A program made the translations under genes and the position numbers. Below the pieces are notes generated by a model. The model ran no database searches and was not told where the DNA came from. It worked only from the letters and a program-made list of their open reading frames with translations. From positions 16,933,582 through 16,997,581 of the forward strand of contig NC_063262.1 in NCBI RefSeq assembly GCF_019578655.1: a stretch of DNA of 64,000 bases, read 5' to 3'. This document shows, in pieces, positions 23,631 to 35,208 of this stretch (positions within the stretch are counted from its first letter, which is position 1; the number at the start of each line of letters is the position of its first letter). This DNA comes from Ricinus communis. Lineage: Eukaryota; Streptophyta; Magnoliopsida; Malpighiales; Euphorbiaceae.

Positions 23631-25170
23631 TCATATTGGTGCTACTCCGCTGATCCGCTCATGTGACACCTTGTCGATCCTCATGGGCGCCACTCCTCAC
23701 AGGACCCGGCCCAGCGATATACTGCGATGCACCTCTTTTCACTCCCGGAGCCATAATCAGGGCGATAGTTTCTTTTTCCTTTTCATTTCATATATTTTGT
23801 ACGCGAGGGCGGTGTGTCCTTCAAGTGTGGGGTGGTGATATCAATATATACTTGCTTTCATGTTCTATTATTTTGTATATGAAATTCAGATCCTTTTCTA
23901 GTGTATATATCGCATTTCATTTATTCCATCTCAGTTATTTGTTTATTCTTTGTGCAATTTTTTGTAAAATTTTGAAATTTTTTCACTTTGTTTCGATGCT
24001 CTTACTGTTGACTTGCTTTTGAAATCCTGTTTATGTTCATGTGATCGGGTAAAACTGATAGTGTTGAGTCTTGCGGAAGAACGTAAGACAATTAGTTTGA
24101 GTTTTGCACTAAGTTGCTTTGGTTTATTTAATTCTGTTTTGATGATTTTTGTTTAGAACCTACTCAAAAAGCACACTTGTGAGAAATTAAGCCTCAATTG
24201 TAAGCATACACTTTATATGCTTGTATTTATTTCTTGTTGAGAGTGTCGATTACTGTCTTTACCTTTAGAACTTGCTCGGTAATGCTTATGAGGGCCACAA
24301 GGAGAGTTTAATACTTTGGTATGATAGAGGCACTTAGGTTTTTCATTCTAGCCAAATAGCCTTCATTTGTTTATTGATTCTGTAGATAACCCCTTCTTTC
24401 ACCATTTCTTGTATCATATTCCATTACCACTTAGTTTTATTCTGCTTTGGGTTATGATTTTGCACATGAGTTGTTTTATTGGGAATTTTTATCTTGGGAA
24501 TAGCTTTGGAATCTTGTAGCAGCTTACTTCAATCCAAAAAGAAATTCACTCTATTATGTGAATGTTCTTCCCTTATGAAAAAAAAAAAAAAGAAGAAAAA
24601 TATAGAAATAGAAGAATAAGAGGGAAAGGTGATGAAAAGAAAGAAAGTAAGTGAGCTAAACATTTTGACTTGATTCTTATTTCCCACCTTGGACTACTGT
24701 TCATTGTTTATCCCTTATAATTTTTGTGGCTTGTGTGCATGTCATGTATTTCATTGCAGAACACCATAGGTTCAACTCTGACTAAATTTACCTACCCCTA
24801 CCTAATCCCCATTACAACCCTTATAAAGACCTCTTGACATGGTTGTTGACTCTCCATAAGTGGTAGGAGTAGGATTTAAGAGCAAGCATATAGTAAGTAA
24901 GGCAGTAGTTGATGCATTGAGCGATTAAACACTACCCCTTTAAACACCGTGAGTGATTTAGAGTGAATCTGGTGAGGAGTTGGTTCTAAATAATTTTGTT
25001 GAGATAGTATTTTGTGAATCAATAGCATCTTGGTTGTGATACTTGAATTGATTGCTTCGTTTCTTTCTGTTTGACTTACACTTGTTAAGGATATGTGCAG
25101 GAGCTTTCTAGTTTGTCTGTCAGTTTAAGTGTTGTCTCTTTGTGGTTTATTTTCCTTATTTTACTTTTGA
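23631..25170 (+). other. 3' untranslated region of element C
   Basis: I see no gene between ORF3 and the polypurine tract. It is T-rich at 23760-24020, with a purine run at 24578-24615. It is collinear with 38900-37532 of D read on the minus strand, for example the atgcacctcttttcactcc block near 23728 and its counterpart near 38900, so C and D are close relatives. Confidence 0.7.
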
Positions 25171-25209
25171 TTGTTTGAGGACAAGCAATGAGCTAAGTGT
25201 GGGGTTATT
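25171..25209 (+). other. Polypurine tract and conserved upstream hairpin of C
   Basis: TTGTTTG-AGGA-CAAGCAA at 25171-25188 forms a stem with one G-T pair. Six bases later AAGTGTGGGG (25195-25204) is the polypurine tract, ending five bases before the 3' LTR. Confidence 0.75.
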
Positions 25210-26654
25210 TGATGTGCGTAAAATACACACATCTAAATGGGGTTTTTAAGATCGATTTTATGGATATTTGGATGTGAATCGGTACGACACTCACCCTATC
25301 ACGTATGTTTGTGTGCATTAGGTCCAAAAGAAGTCAAAGAATGAAAAGGAAGGAATTGGAGCATAATTGGACGTCAAAGCTGCGAAGCAGGCTAAGTACG
25401 AGCATGAGGAAGTTGAACATGGCGTGTTGGTCTCACCAGCGTGTTGTACTTACGGTCCTGAGCAACGGCGTGTTACCAATACGGGACCCAACACGGACGT
25501 GTTGGTCATCAAAGAAGAAGTAGATCTTATGGAGCATGGCCACGATAACCTGACCCGAGGGCAATGGCCGTGTCACGAACATGGCCGAGACACCCGTGTG
25601 TGAAGCTGAGGGGTATTAATTAAAAGAACGAAGAGAGGAAAAAAAATGAAGGCAGCTAGGGTTAGAACGTCCAAAACTCATCTTTTTCCCTGTCTAAGGG
25701 TTTTCTGAGTTGAAACTAAGAGAAAAGGAGACTTGGATCAAGGTTTCACTTGGATTCTCTTCGAAGATCAAAGATTGGCGAGGATTGTCGATTGGTTTCA
25801 ATTCAAGTAAGAGGAACAAGAATCGATCCAAAATTGGGCACGAGAAATTGTAGCTGTTCACTCTCATCCAAGGGTGTATTCGGGTTCCTCTACCTTTACT
25901 CATTTTTTTTTTGTAATTGAATTCTTATTGGTTGTGATTATGAACATGATTAGCTAAGCTTATTAACCTATTGGGGTTCTTTATCTAGGGATTTTTGTAC
26001 TTCAATTTTGAATTGAATGTATTGATTGTCAATATTGGTTTGTAATGGAAGTATTTATTGATTTGTTCTTCATATCTTGTTGAATGATTTTTGAAATTTG
26101 AATGATCTTAAGAAAAACGTTTAGGTTTGGATTGTCCTTTGCAACCTAGAATTGAATTCACCTAGAGATAGGGTTTTCGTTCTACCGGATTGAGAATTAA
26201 CAACTCTCAATAGTGTTAAATGGTACATAATGCTAATTTAGGTAATTAGAGTTAGGAAGAGATTTCAACCTAATTAATCTAAGTTAAGATGTTAGTGTCC
26301 TTGAGAAAGGCATTAATTGTGTAGAGACTTTCCCACGGAAATTGGATTCAATCAATCAATTCCACCCTTAGTTTCCATTCCTTAGAGACAAGAATTCCCA
26401 AAGGGTTATTCTTTTACTTGAATTAATCATTCCCTAGTATACGTAGTTCGATAACAATTAGAGTAGCTATTATTTAATTTAGAAATTATTCATCAACACC
26501 ATTTATGTTATGTGATTAGATAACAGAGAAGATTGAGTAGATTTAGGTTCACACGTTCTTTGGGGAATACGACACTTGGTACTCGCCGTTAGCTATACTC
26601 CACTGATAGGAACACTGCCTTAGGTCATAGTCTTGCTTGACTTAGCACACATCA
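25210..26654 (+). repeat. 3' LTR of element C
   Basis: 1445-bp partner of 12918-14333, with ends TGATGTGCG and GCACACATCA, followed by the duplication atagc at 26655-26659. It differs from the 5' copy mainly in the GC-rich palindrome cluster (25430-25600) and at scattered single bases. Confidence 0.94.
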
Positions 26655-27406
26655 ATAGCCCAAAGGATGAAGACATCGGTCTGTGTTACCACTCCAAAAC
26701 TATCTCCTCTGCCTGTAATGGTGTAAGCTAATAGGGTATGGAGATAGCGGAGATGATCCGAAAGGCTAGACGCCTTAGACCTGCTTAGGTAGTATATTTC
26801 TAGCCTAAGTACCAATGAGTCCCACAGGGTGTCGTAGGATATTGGGTTGATGTAGAGGCATCCTTGATACTCCTCCCACGAGATCTCCTGTTCATTCCAT
26901 AATCCTAAATGCATGCCGAATTATGGGACTGACATTGAGAACTCTTTTCCACCAAGTTTGAAATAAACTGCATCAGGCTGATGCCAGTTTGTGATCTGTT
27001 GCTACAGGAAGAAGGTGCTAAGGAACTCAATTGTAAGCTCACAGTAGGTTTGCTCAATGATGTCAAAGAATCGCGCATACGGCAGAGTCTCGAACAGAGT
27101 GCGCACATCCTGAACCAATCCCACTCTTTCTAGGGATACGAAGTCGATGCAACGACCCGCCATCACTTGCTTCCATCTCATGACTTGGAATGGACTCTCA
27201 TTATCTGCATTAGGGAATGTCCACAATGGATGACAACCAGGTGCAGGTGGGTTCACAGCTGGTGCTCTTCGAGCTCGGACTAGTTGCTGTTGCGGTGCTG
27301 GTACTGGTTATGGTGTTGTGGAGGAAGATGTTCCTTCACCATACGATCGCTTGCTGGTAGTGACACATTTTGATTGCTTCCTATAGGATTGATGGCGGTC
27401 CGTCAT
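26655..27406 (-). pseudogene. ORF3 of element B, N-terminal part
   Basis: The ATG at 27406-27404 lies five bases after a predicted splice acceptor. The start MTDRHQSYRKQSK is followed by a proline/alanine-rich segment with a TAA. The conserved body is at 27256-27002, with FPNADNESPFQVMRWKQVM, RCIDFVSLERVGLV and RFFDIIEQTYCELTIEFLSTF. It continues at 26914-26655 with a GLWNEQEISWEEYQGCLY segment. Element C inserted at the duplication atagc (26655-26659). One frameshift lies near 26995. The FF..TY..LT.EFLSTF pattern resembles the ATHILA ORF-1 family from memory, and its function is unknown. Confidence 0.65.
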
Positions 27407-27411
27407 ATTAC

Positions 27412-27863
27412 CTGATGCAATGAATCATTAGTTATTCGTACAAGAAATCAAGTTAATCAAAAATCCTACTGAAAATTAAACAGCATAACGGCTATGATTC
27501 GACTAACAAAAAACTTTAGACTTAACAAAAGACTAAAGCCTCAATCTCCTGCATAAACTAATTAACCGATATATTCCAACCTACTTTATTATGCACCAAC
27601 TAATGCAACTTTATTCTAGCAATTATTCATAATAGAGTGCCATAGACAAACTTTATTTCCGCCAAACCCCACACTTATCAAAATTCATAATCGACTTTAC
27701 AGCAAACATAATAACTAATGTAAATTAAATCTAACTGAGGTCATATTGAAGCAGTGTAACAATGTAAAACTACCAAAACATACTAGCATGTCCTAAATAA
27801 AGTATATGCATAAAAGAAAAACCAAATTAAAAATAAATAAAAGCGAAAAGTGAAGAGACTTAC
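27412..27863 (-). other. Predicted intron before ORF3 of B
   Basis: The minus-strand donor GTAAGT is at 27863-27858 after TTCCAA, and the acceptor GCATCAG ends at 27412. It is 452 bp long against 450 bp in A, and the two are clearly homologous. It removes a long T-rich stretch and places the ORF3 ATG five bases downstream. Confidence 0.6.
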
Positions 27864-27961
27864 TTGGAATTGTTGAGGAAGTTAAGAAAGATGAGAGAAA
27901 TGGAAGAAAACAACACCTTGGAGCTTAGAAAATGGGGTAGCAAAATTTTTTGAAAGCCTCC

Positions 27962-28010
27962 TTTTTTATAGGCACAAGGATCAGCACGGGCGAGGGCAAG
28001 TGTTCTAACT
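27962..28010 (-). promoter_or_regulatory. Candidate internal promoter of B, reduced
   Basis: The minus strand has GCCTATAAAAAAGG with the TATA box at 27970-27962, which is 107 bases upstream of the donor at 27863. There is no ATG in between. Directly upstream only one copy of the GC-rich motif remains (GCCCGTGCTGATC, about 28000-27985). The palindrome array of about 350 bp present at 50577-50980 in A is missing, so this copy may be a weakened promoter. Confidence 0.45.
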
Positions 28011-28157
28011 ACTATCAAGCAAATTAAAATGAATGAAGCCAAAAGAAAATAACGAAATAATAAAAACTAACAAAAACATGAAAGCATAACCAAAGTCGAA
28101 TGTACAAAAGTGCTTATTTTTGCTGAGTCCTAAGCTTGACTCATCCGGATCAACCCT

Positions 28158-29396
28158 TCAGGCATAAAGTTGTGTCAACTCGTTGCTCACATCCAACGAG
28201 TTACCATGGTAAAGCTTCAACCGATGGCCATTCACTTTGAAATCTCCCTTCTCGGGATGATGCAACTCTACCACTCTATACGAAAAGACCTATCTGACCT
28301 GAAATGGTCCAGACCAATGACTCCGCAGCTTTTCAAGAAACAGACGAAGGCGAAAGTTGTAAAGCAACACTCGATCCCCGACCTGAAACTCCTTAGGCCC
28401 ATGAATCCTTTGATCATGCCATTTCTTCATCCTTGCTTTGTAAGTTAACGAGTTTTCATATGCCTACTGGTGCCACTTATCTAGCTCACTCAACTGCCAC
28501 TGTCTCTCCTTACCTGCAGAATCAATATCAAAGTTACAAGTCCTAAAGGCCTAGAGTGCCCTATGCTCTAACTCAACAGGCAAATGACATGACTTTCCAT
28601 AAACAAGACGATAGGGCGTAAAACCTTTAGATGTCTTAAAAGCAGTTCTAAACGCCCACAATGCATCATCCAACTTAAGAGCCCAATCCTTCCTACTAGT
28701 ACTAACGGTTATCTCTAAAATATGCTTAATACCCCTATTAGTTACCTCAACCTGCCCACTCGTCTAGGGGTGATAGGGAGTAGAGAACCGCTGAGTAACC
28801 CCGTACCGCTTAACTACCTTCTCTAATTGTGCATTGCAGAAATGTGTTCCTCTATCACCAATAAGCGCCCTAGGTGTGCCAAACCTAGCAAACAATTGCT
28901 TAAGGAACCTGCAAACAACCTTGGCATCATCAGTAGCCACAGCCTGAGCTTCAAGCCACTTAGAAAAGTACTCAACAACAACCAAAATATACTTATTACC
29001 ATATGAAGAGGGAAAGGGTCCCATGAAGTCGATGCCCTAAACATCCAAAATCTCAACAACTTGCACACTAGTTTGGGGCATCTCATCACGAGAAGAGATA
29101 TTACCTGCGCGCTGACAAGCATCACAAACCTGAACAAATTTTCGTGCGTCTTGGAAGAGCGTAAGCCAATAGAATCCTGCCTCTAGCACCTTCCTCGTTG
29201 TATGGTTTGCCGCTTGATGACCTCTAGTGGGTCCCTCGTGGCAATGCCTCAATATTTGGAGAGTCTCTTCGCCGTACAGATAACGACGAATCACCTGATC
29301 TACACACACTCTAAACATAAAGGGATCTTCCTAAATGTAGTATTTCAAATCAGTAAAGAATTTCTTCTTTTGCTGATAAGTCATACCCTTTGGTAG
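28158..29396 (-). pseudogene. Integrase of element B
   Basis: The minus-strand HHCC domain is at 29318-29037, with HCHEGPTRGHQAANH and VCDACQRAG. A TAG at 29039-29037 stands where sister copies have TGG in DVWGID. The core (29024-28764) has [22 protein letters not shown] and [18 protein letters not shown] (second Asp). A TAG at 28766-28764 replaces Gln before TSGQVEVTN, which holds the Glu. The C-terminal part ends KLYHGNSLDVSNELTQLYA at TGA 28160-28158. All DDE residues can be seen across the broken frames. Confidence 0.85.
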
Positions 29397-29453
29397 AACC
29401 CTAGCAACCAAATAGTTAGCATAATCTGAAAACCAGGGAGTATCAGTGCATAC

Positions 29454-29996
29454 CTAAGTGACATATAAATGCTCCTTTGGAAATTGATCGTCTATGGTCG
29501 TCTTATCAAATGCATCCAAGTGAGGATTCTCCAATCTCGATAGATGGTCCACTGCCAGATTCTCTGCGCCCTTCTTATCCTTGATCTCGACATTAAATTC
29601 CTGCAATAAAAGAATCCATTGAATCAATATCAGTTTCGCATCATTTTTCAGGAATAAGTACCTTAATGCCGAGTGGTCCATGAAGATAATGGTCTTAGAG
29701 AAAAAGAGGTACGATCTAAACTTGTCGAAGGTATAAAAAACAGCCAACAACTCCTCCTCTGTGGTGGTGTAGTGCTCCTGGGCTCCTGTCAAAGTCTTGG
29801 TAGCATAATAAATGGATTGGAACTTCTTTTCAATCCTCTGTCCAAGCACCGCTCCAACTGCATAATCACTAGCATAGCACATCAACTCAAAAGGCAGCCC
29901 CCAATCAAGCGAAACCATGATCGGGGCTGTAGTCAGAAGTTTCTTAAGTAACTCAAAAGCAATCAAGCATGCATCATTAAAAAACAAAAGGTACAT
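29454..29996 (-). pseudogene. RNase H of element B
   Basis: The open frame of 180 codons has [52 protein letters not shown] and LAVDHLSRLENPHLDA. The first catalytic Asp, present as CDAS in A and C, is Tyr here (CYAS), so the domain should be inactive even where the frame is open. It overlaps the end of the RT frame by 20 bases in another register, which indicates a frameshift near 29985. Confidence 0.85.
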
Positions 29997-31242
29997 CCTT
30001 AACTAACAACTGAGTAAGAGGCCTAGCAATCTTAGAGAAATCTCTAATAAATCTCCTATAAAACCCTACATGGCCTAGGAAACTCCTAACTGCCTTAACA
30101 GAAAAAAGAGGTAGCTTAGATATAACCTCTATCTTAGCTCTGTCCACCTCCATCCCAGCCTGAGAGATCTTATGCCCTAACACAATCCCTTCTCTCACCA
30201 TGAAATGGCATTTTTCCCAGTTCCATACCAAGTTAGCCTTAATACACCTAGCTAACATGCACTCAAGATTTGCCAAACAAAGAGAGAAAGAATCACCAAA
30301 AATAGAGAAGTCATCCATAAATACCTCCATAGACTCCTCGATCATGTCCTCGAAGATAGCCATCATGCACCGCTGAAATGTAGCCGGTGCATTGCACAGT
30401 CCGAATGGCATCCATCTGTAAGCGAAAATCCCATAGGGGCAGGTGAAAGTAGTCTTCTCTTGGTCCTCAGGTGCAATAGGAATCTGGAAATAACCTGAAA
30501 AACCATCAAGAAAACAATAGAACACGTGACTTGCCAAACGCTCAATCATCTGATCAATAAAAGGAAGAGGGAAATGATCCTTCCGAGTTGCATCATTAAG
30601 CCTCATGTAATCAATGTAAACTCGAAAGCCTGTTACCGTCCGAGTTGGGATCAACTCATCCTTCTCATTCCTTACCACCGTCATGCCTCCTTTCTTGGGC
30701 ACAACCTACACAGGACTCACCCACGAACTGTCAGAAATGGGATAGATCAAACTTGCATCAAGAAGTTTAATTTCCTCTTTCTTCACCATTTCTTTCATGT
30801 TCGGGTTGAGCTGTCTCTGAGGCTGAACAACCGGCTTGAAACTGTCCTCCAACAAGATCTTATGAGAGCAAAAACTTGGATTTATTCTTAGGATGTTAGC
30901 TATCTTGAAGGCAAAGGCCTTTTTGTACTTCCTTAGAACTTCCAAAAGCATGGCTTGTTCTTCGGGAGTTAGATCAGCTGCTATGATCACCGGTAAGCAC
31001 TTCTCTTCATCCAAGAAGGCATAAATCAAGTGGCTCGGTAACTCCTTCAATTCTAAGACTGGTGGGTCCTCGAATGAAGTCTTTACCTTCTGCACTCCAG
31101 ACCTGTCAAGAAAAAGATAAGAATCAATTGACAAGCTCGGCTCAAAAGCCAATAAAACAACGAGTTGCTCCAACACTTGCTCGTTGGACAACTCCTCCTC
31201 ATCCTCAGCTAATGCTACCTGTAAAGGGTCAGAACATAACAT
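29977..31242 (-). pseudogene. Linker and reverse transcriptase of element B
   Basis: The frame at 30702-29977 (241 codons) is an uninterrupted Ty3/gypsy RT. It has TVTGFRVYIDYMRLNDATRK, FCFLDGFSGYFQIP-type motif A, MPFGLCNAPATFQRC, FMDDFSIFG (catalytic Asp pair) and GIVLGHKISQAGMEVDRAKIE, then SFLGHVGFYRRFIRDFSKIA. The linker at 31242-30706 has SGVQKVKTSFEDPPVLELK and KCLPVIIAADLTPEEQ. The two frames are in register but separated by a TAG at 30705-30703, where CAG is expected. A TAG at 31245-31243 separates the linker from protease in the same way. Confidence 0.88.
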
Positions 31243-31245
31243 TTC

Positions 31246-31938
31246 CTACAAATGGGACTCAACCACATCATCAATCACATCAACACAATACATAACATTA
31301 TCATGGTCTAGTGATTGTCTCATAGAAGTGGCTAGGTCAAAGGTAATGGTCTCATCATCAACTCTAAGCTTAAGCTTCCCATCGCTTACATCGATAATAG
31401 CTCTAGATGTAGCTAGGAAAGACCTACCTAGGACAAGAGGCACAGTGCTCTCACCTTCCATATCCATCACCACAAAGTCCACAGGAAAGATAAATTTATC
31501 CACCTTCATAAGTACATCCTCAACAATACCTCTAGGAATCTTAACAGTCCTATCAGCTAACTGAATGCTCATCCTAGTAGGCTTGGGTTAATGCAATCCT
31601 AACTTAGCAAACAAACTAGTGGGCATCAAATTAATACTAGCTCCTAAATCGGCCAATGCACCACTAATTGGCAAATCGCCAATCACACAAGGGACAGTAA
31701 AACTCCCTGGATCTCGCCGCTTGAGTGGCAGCTTGTTATGGAGAATAGCTGAACACTCCTCATTAAGTACTACCTGACTAAGATCCTCCAACTTTCTCTT
31801 GTTGCTTAAAATCTCCTTTAAGAACTTGGCGTACTTCGACATCTGCAAAATTGCCTCAACAAAAGGTAAGTTAATTTTCAGCTGCTTAAACAAGTCAAGA
31901 AACTTACTGTATTGCTTGTCTACCTTATCATGCCTCAA
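31246..31938 (-). pseudogene. Retropepsin-like protease of element B
   Basis: Two frames (31938-31588 and 31572-31246) give GALADLGASINLMPTSLF with the active-site Asp-Leu-Gly-Ala-Ser, then PVDFVVMDMEGESTVPL and VLGRSFLATSRAIIDV. A one-position frame change near 31580 separates them. Upstream in the same frame is QYSKFLDLFKQLKINLPF, the gag-protease linker that is also found in A and C. The domain residues needed for activity are present. Confidence 0.82.
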
Positions 31939-33575
31939 CCTCGTAGGATATGGAACCGGGGGCTAATACTCCTGCACAGGGCTCCTTTGCATGTCTTCTT
32001 TCTTCCTCTCAATCTCCACCACCTCAGGCTCTAGTCCTTCCTTAGCTGGCTCATCCTACATAATCATATCATCCTTATCAGCTAAAGGCAAAGAACCAGA
32101 CAATTACTTACCTGATCGCAAAGTGATAGGCTTGTAATGCTCCCTCGGGTTTGACTTTGTAGTGCTGAGGAGAAATCCTGAGGGTCTCTCTGAAAGTATC
32201 TTAGAAATCTGGCCAATCTGAGTCTCCAAGTTCTGAATCGAGGCTTGCTGATTCCTAAGTGCACTATCAGTCTGCTGGAATCTCGTCTCCGTAGATGTCA
32301 CAAACTTCATCATGAGCTCCTCTAAATTTGACTTCTTTTCTGGTGGAGGAGGAGGTTGTGCAGGCCCAGCTGGCTGTTATTGTGGACGCTGATGAAGTCT
32401 TTGAAAACTTAGTGGACCCTGGGCATTACTGTTCCTCCAATTGAAGTTGGGATGATTGCGCCACCTAGGGTTGTATGTGTTGCTGTAAGGGTTGTTCTGC
32501 TGCCTTAAGGCATTCTCCATATAATCAACCTGCTCAACATCAGAAGACAAAGCAGAAACAGATGGAAAAGTAGAAGAAGATGAAGCAAACATACCTCCCA
32601 CAATACAGTTCGCACTATAGTGCGGGACACTACAAAACTCACAGCTAACGTTCGCTGCATGAACCGGCATCTGGAGTTGGTCAATCTTCTTGGCTAGAAG
32701 CCCCACTTGAGCTGCCAAGGCTGCTGTAGCCTTGGTTGACCACTCCCTATCTTCCTGATCGGCTTCTAGAGTATTGCCATTGATAATTGTTCATGGCCAT
32801 TTCCTCTATCAAGTTATGAGCTTGCTCGGGCATCTTATTATTTAGCGCCCCACCTAGTGCAACATCCACCATCTGCCTCGTCGTAAGGTTCAACCCGCTG
32901 TAGAAGGTTTGAACCTGCATCAACACTGGCAATCCGTGATATGGGCAGCATCTCAAAAAATCCTTAAACCTCTCCTATGCATCGTACATGCTCTCATCAT
33001 CAAACTGCATAAAAAAAGATATGTCATTTCTAAGTTTAGTAGTTTTAGTGGGAGGAAAATACTTATAGAGAAAATTTCCGGCCAACGCCTTCCAGGTAGT
33101 AATCGTATGCTGTGGAAGAGATTGCAACCATCTCTTTGCTCTATCCCTCGAGGAAAATGGAAACAATCTCAGCCAAATGGCGTCATCGGTTGTTCCATTT
33201 ATCTTGAATGTGTCACAAATCTCTAAAAAGTTAGATATATGTGCATTGGGATCCTCGCTGGGCCATCCTCCAAACTGCACGCTCTGCTGGATCATCTGGA
33301 TAACATTGGCTGTTATCTCAAAATTGTTGGCCGCTACAAGAGGTCTAACTATACTAGTTTTTCGTCCCATCCAAATATGGTCGAGCAAACTCGTACATCG
33401 TCCTCTGATCATCATCGGCCTGAGGGTTGTGGTTCTCCATCACGTTAGCTCTATGAACCTGAACTGTAACTCCGACCTCCTCCTCAACTGCCTGCAAACG
33501 TTGTCTCAATAATCTGAGAGAGTGATCCGGGTCGGATAAGGGTTCTATGGGATCAGGGTTAGAGCTCCTAGTCAT
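31939..33575 (-). pseudogene. gag of element B
   Basis: It starts MTRSSNPDPIEPLSDPDH at 33575, and the frame changes near 33370. The capsid block (33415-32975) has NFEITANVIQMIQQSVQFGG, SNFLEICDTFKINGTTDDA and KWALAGNFLYKYF-like strings, then a TAG where YDAWERF has Trp. CCPYHGLPVLMQVQTFYSG follows. The zinc knuckle is CEFCSVPHYSANC (about 32650-32610), a C-x2-C-x3-H-x4-C pattern. The tail has a coiled-coil-like stretch (TRFQQTDSALRNQQASIQNL). Stops near 32378, 32104, 32055 and 31945 all look like single transitions from Gln codons. Confidence 0.85.
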
Positions 33576-33709
33576 AAACTACCTGAAACCGACAATCCAA
33601 ACAACCACCAATCAACAAAAACAATAAAATAAATAATAAAGAATAAATAAATAAAAAAATAATGACTAAAGTAACACAAAAATAATTCACTCTAGTTCAC
33701 CATTACGAT

Positions 33710-33727
33710 TCCTCAGCAACGGCGCCA
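33710..33727 (-). other. Primer-binding site of B
   Basis: The minus strand reads TGGCGCCGTTGCTGAGGA just inside the 5' LTR. It differs at two of 18 positions from the site in C, both in its distal half. Confidence 0.8.
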
Positions 33728-33733
33728 AAAACT

Positions 33734-35203
33734 TGATGGGCTACTGATGCAACCTACACCTAAGGCAGTGAACCTATCAATATGGCCTAGCACTAGTGAG
33801 TATCAAGGTTGTATCCCTAGAGATTGAGTGGACCTAGAGTTACTACTGTTCGCTATGTTATCTAGTCTGAACAACTCAATGAAGTGTTATGCTATGACTG
33901 AATACGAACAAACAATTAATTAAATGACAATTAATCTGAAAGGATAATGGAGAAACACAAGAAGAAAGCAAACCCAAAAGGGACCTAATTGCGATGGAAT
34001 TACTAAAGGTGATTATCTTGATTACCAAATTGATTACCCGTGCCTGAATCCTAAAATGAACTCGGATACTCTCTCGAGCTCACCGAATTCCTAACTCTGG
34101 GAACTAAATGCTGGAATCTCTTCCTAACAATTAATATCAACACAGTATAAAGCTTAGATTCAAGTCTATTAAGAGTTGTTAATCCTTAATCCGGCTAGCT
34201 AATTAACCTTATCTCTAAGTGTTATTCACCAGTTCTTGCTTAATCAAGTTTTGACTACTTAATGAATTTCTCAATATCAATTAAACAATCTAAACAACAT
34301 TTTACTTAACGTCTCAAGTGAATTGAAATTAACTTTTATTACTGATAAGCAAGAAGGATTACAATTTAGTAATTTAATAATCAAAATAAATCAAACAATC
34401 CATCAACAATAGAAACCCCAATGGGTTCAAAAGCTCTAGCTACTCATGTTCATAGTTAAAACAAAGTAAGGAACAAATAAGGAAAAGTAAATTGAAAGCA
34501 TTTACACCCTTCTCTTTCAAGTTGGATGAGAAACTGTAATTTTCTAATTCAAAATCTCAAACCCTAATTTGCCTCTTGAATGCTCCCAAATCTTGTCTTG
34601 ATCTTCAAATCGATGTTGAAATAAGTGTAATCCTTCCTTCAATTGATGAAATTGATCTCCCAAAGTCGACAATTAAAGTCTAAAAATAAATGAATTGAGT
34701 GTGTATAATGGAAATCAAGTAAGAAAATCGAACCACCATTCACCAAATCGAATTTGCCTATATAGTCTCTTTAACACAGCCGTGGTCAAGCCTGTGCTGG
34801 TCAATACGGGCGGAGTCCAGGCCATGCTAAAGCTAAGGATTCTATTGTGTTGACCTCTTCCAGGTCGTGCCCAAGTCGGTGCTGAGCCACCACGGGTCAT
34901 GGTGGAGGCCGTGGTGGCTACGGAAACCATGCCAAAAGGCACTCTTTGAGGGCAGCTAGTTGGCAATTCAGCACGGCCGGAGTCCAGGCAATGCTCAACC
35001 CTCGGGGTGCTAGTCCTCATCCAATTTGATGGATTCTGGTCCGTAATCACGCGTATTTCCCTCGATTATTGATAGTGTCCTTTGAAAATGACCTGAAACA
35101 TGAGAAGAAACAAAAGACAAGTGATTCTAGCATAAAACGAGATAATCATGCACAAGAATGTAAAGAATCGGGCATGTAAAAACGTATAATATGATGCCTA
35201 CCA
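33734..35203 (-). repeat. 5' LTR of element B (U3 type I, U5 type beta)
   Basis: 1470-bp minus-strand LTR, partner of 9024-10465. The outer end has ACCA in place of ATCA (35200-35203), a single change in the terminus. It is followed by the duplication attct at 35204-35208. The U3 palindrome cluster lies at 34775-34995 and the TATA box (ctatatag, reverse) near 34757-34765. Confidence 0.92.
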
Positions 35204-35208
35204 ATTCT

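Larger units (their letters stand above)
12918..26654 (+). mobile_element. Element C: Athila-type LTR retrotransposon inside ORF3 of B
   Basis: Complete element of 13.7 kb (12.2 kb without S2). It has matching LTRs (TGATGTGCGTAAAATAC ... GCACACATCA) and the duplication atagc at 12913-12917 and 26655-26659. Order: LTR, PBS, gag, protease, RT, RNase H, integrase, internal promoter and intron, ORF3, 3' untranslated region, polypurine tract, LTR. By eye the last ~950 bases of the two LTRs differ at roughly 20-25 positions, so the insertion is not very recent. Its coding regions have more small indels than B, particularly in GC-rich stretches. Confidence 0.94.
9024..35203 (-). mobile_element. Element B: Athila-type LTR retrotransposon inside the 5' LTR of A
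   Basis: B is read on the minus strand. Its 5' LTR is 35203-33734, then PBS, gag, protease, RT, RNase H, integrase, TATA/intron module, ORF3 (split by C), 3' untranslated region, polypurine tract, and 3' LTR 10465-9024. The duplication attct is present at 9019-9023 and 35204-35208. B and A share the same U3 (TGATAGGCATCAT) but have different U5 sequences. B has the best preserved pol of the window, including an uninterrupted RT frame of 241 codons, but many TAG stops remain. Confidence 0.93.

Noticed and set aside
27002..27256. B ORF3 block as a host gene on the minus strand
   Set aside because: The same block is in A (51770-51960) in the same place between integrase and 3' LTR, so it is part of the element.
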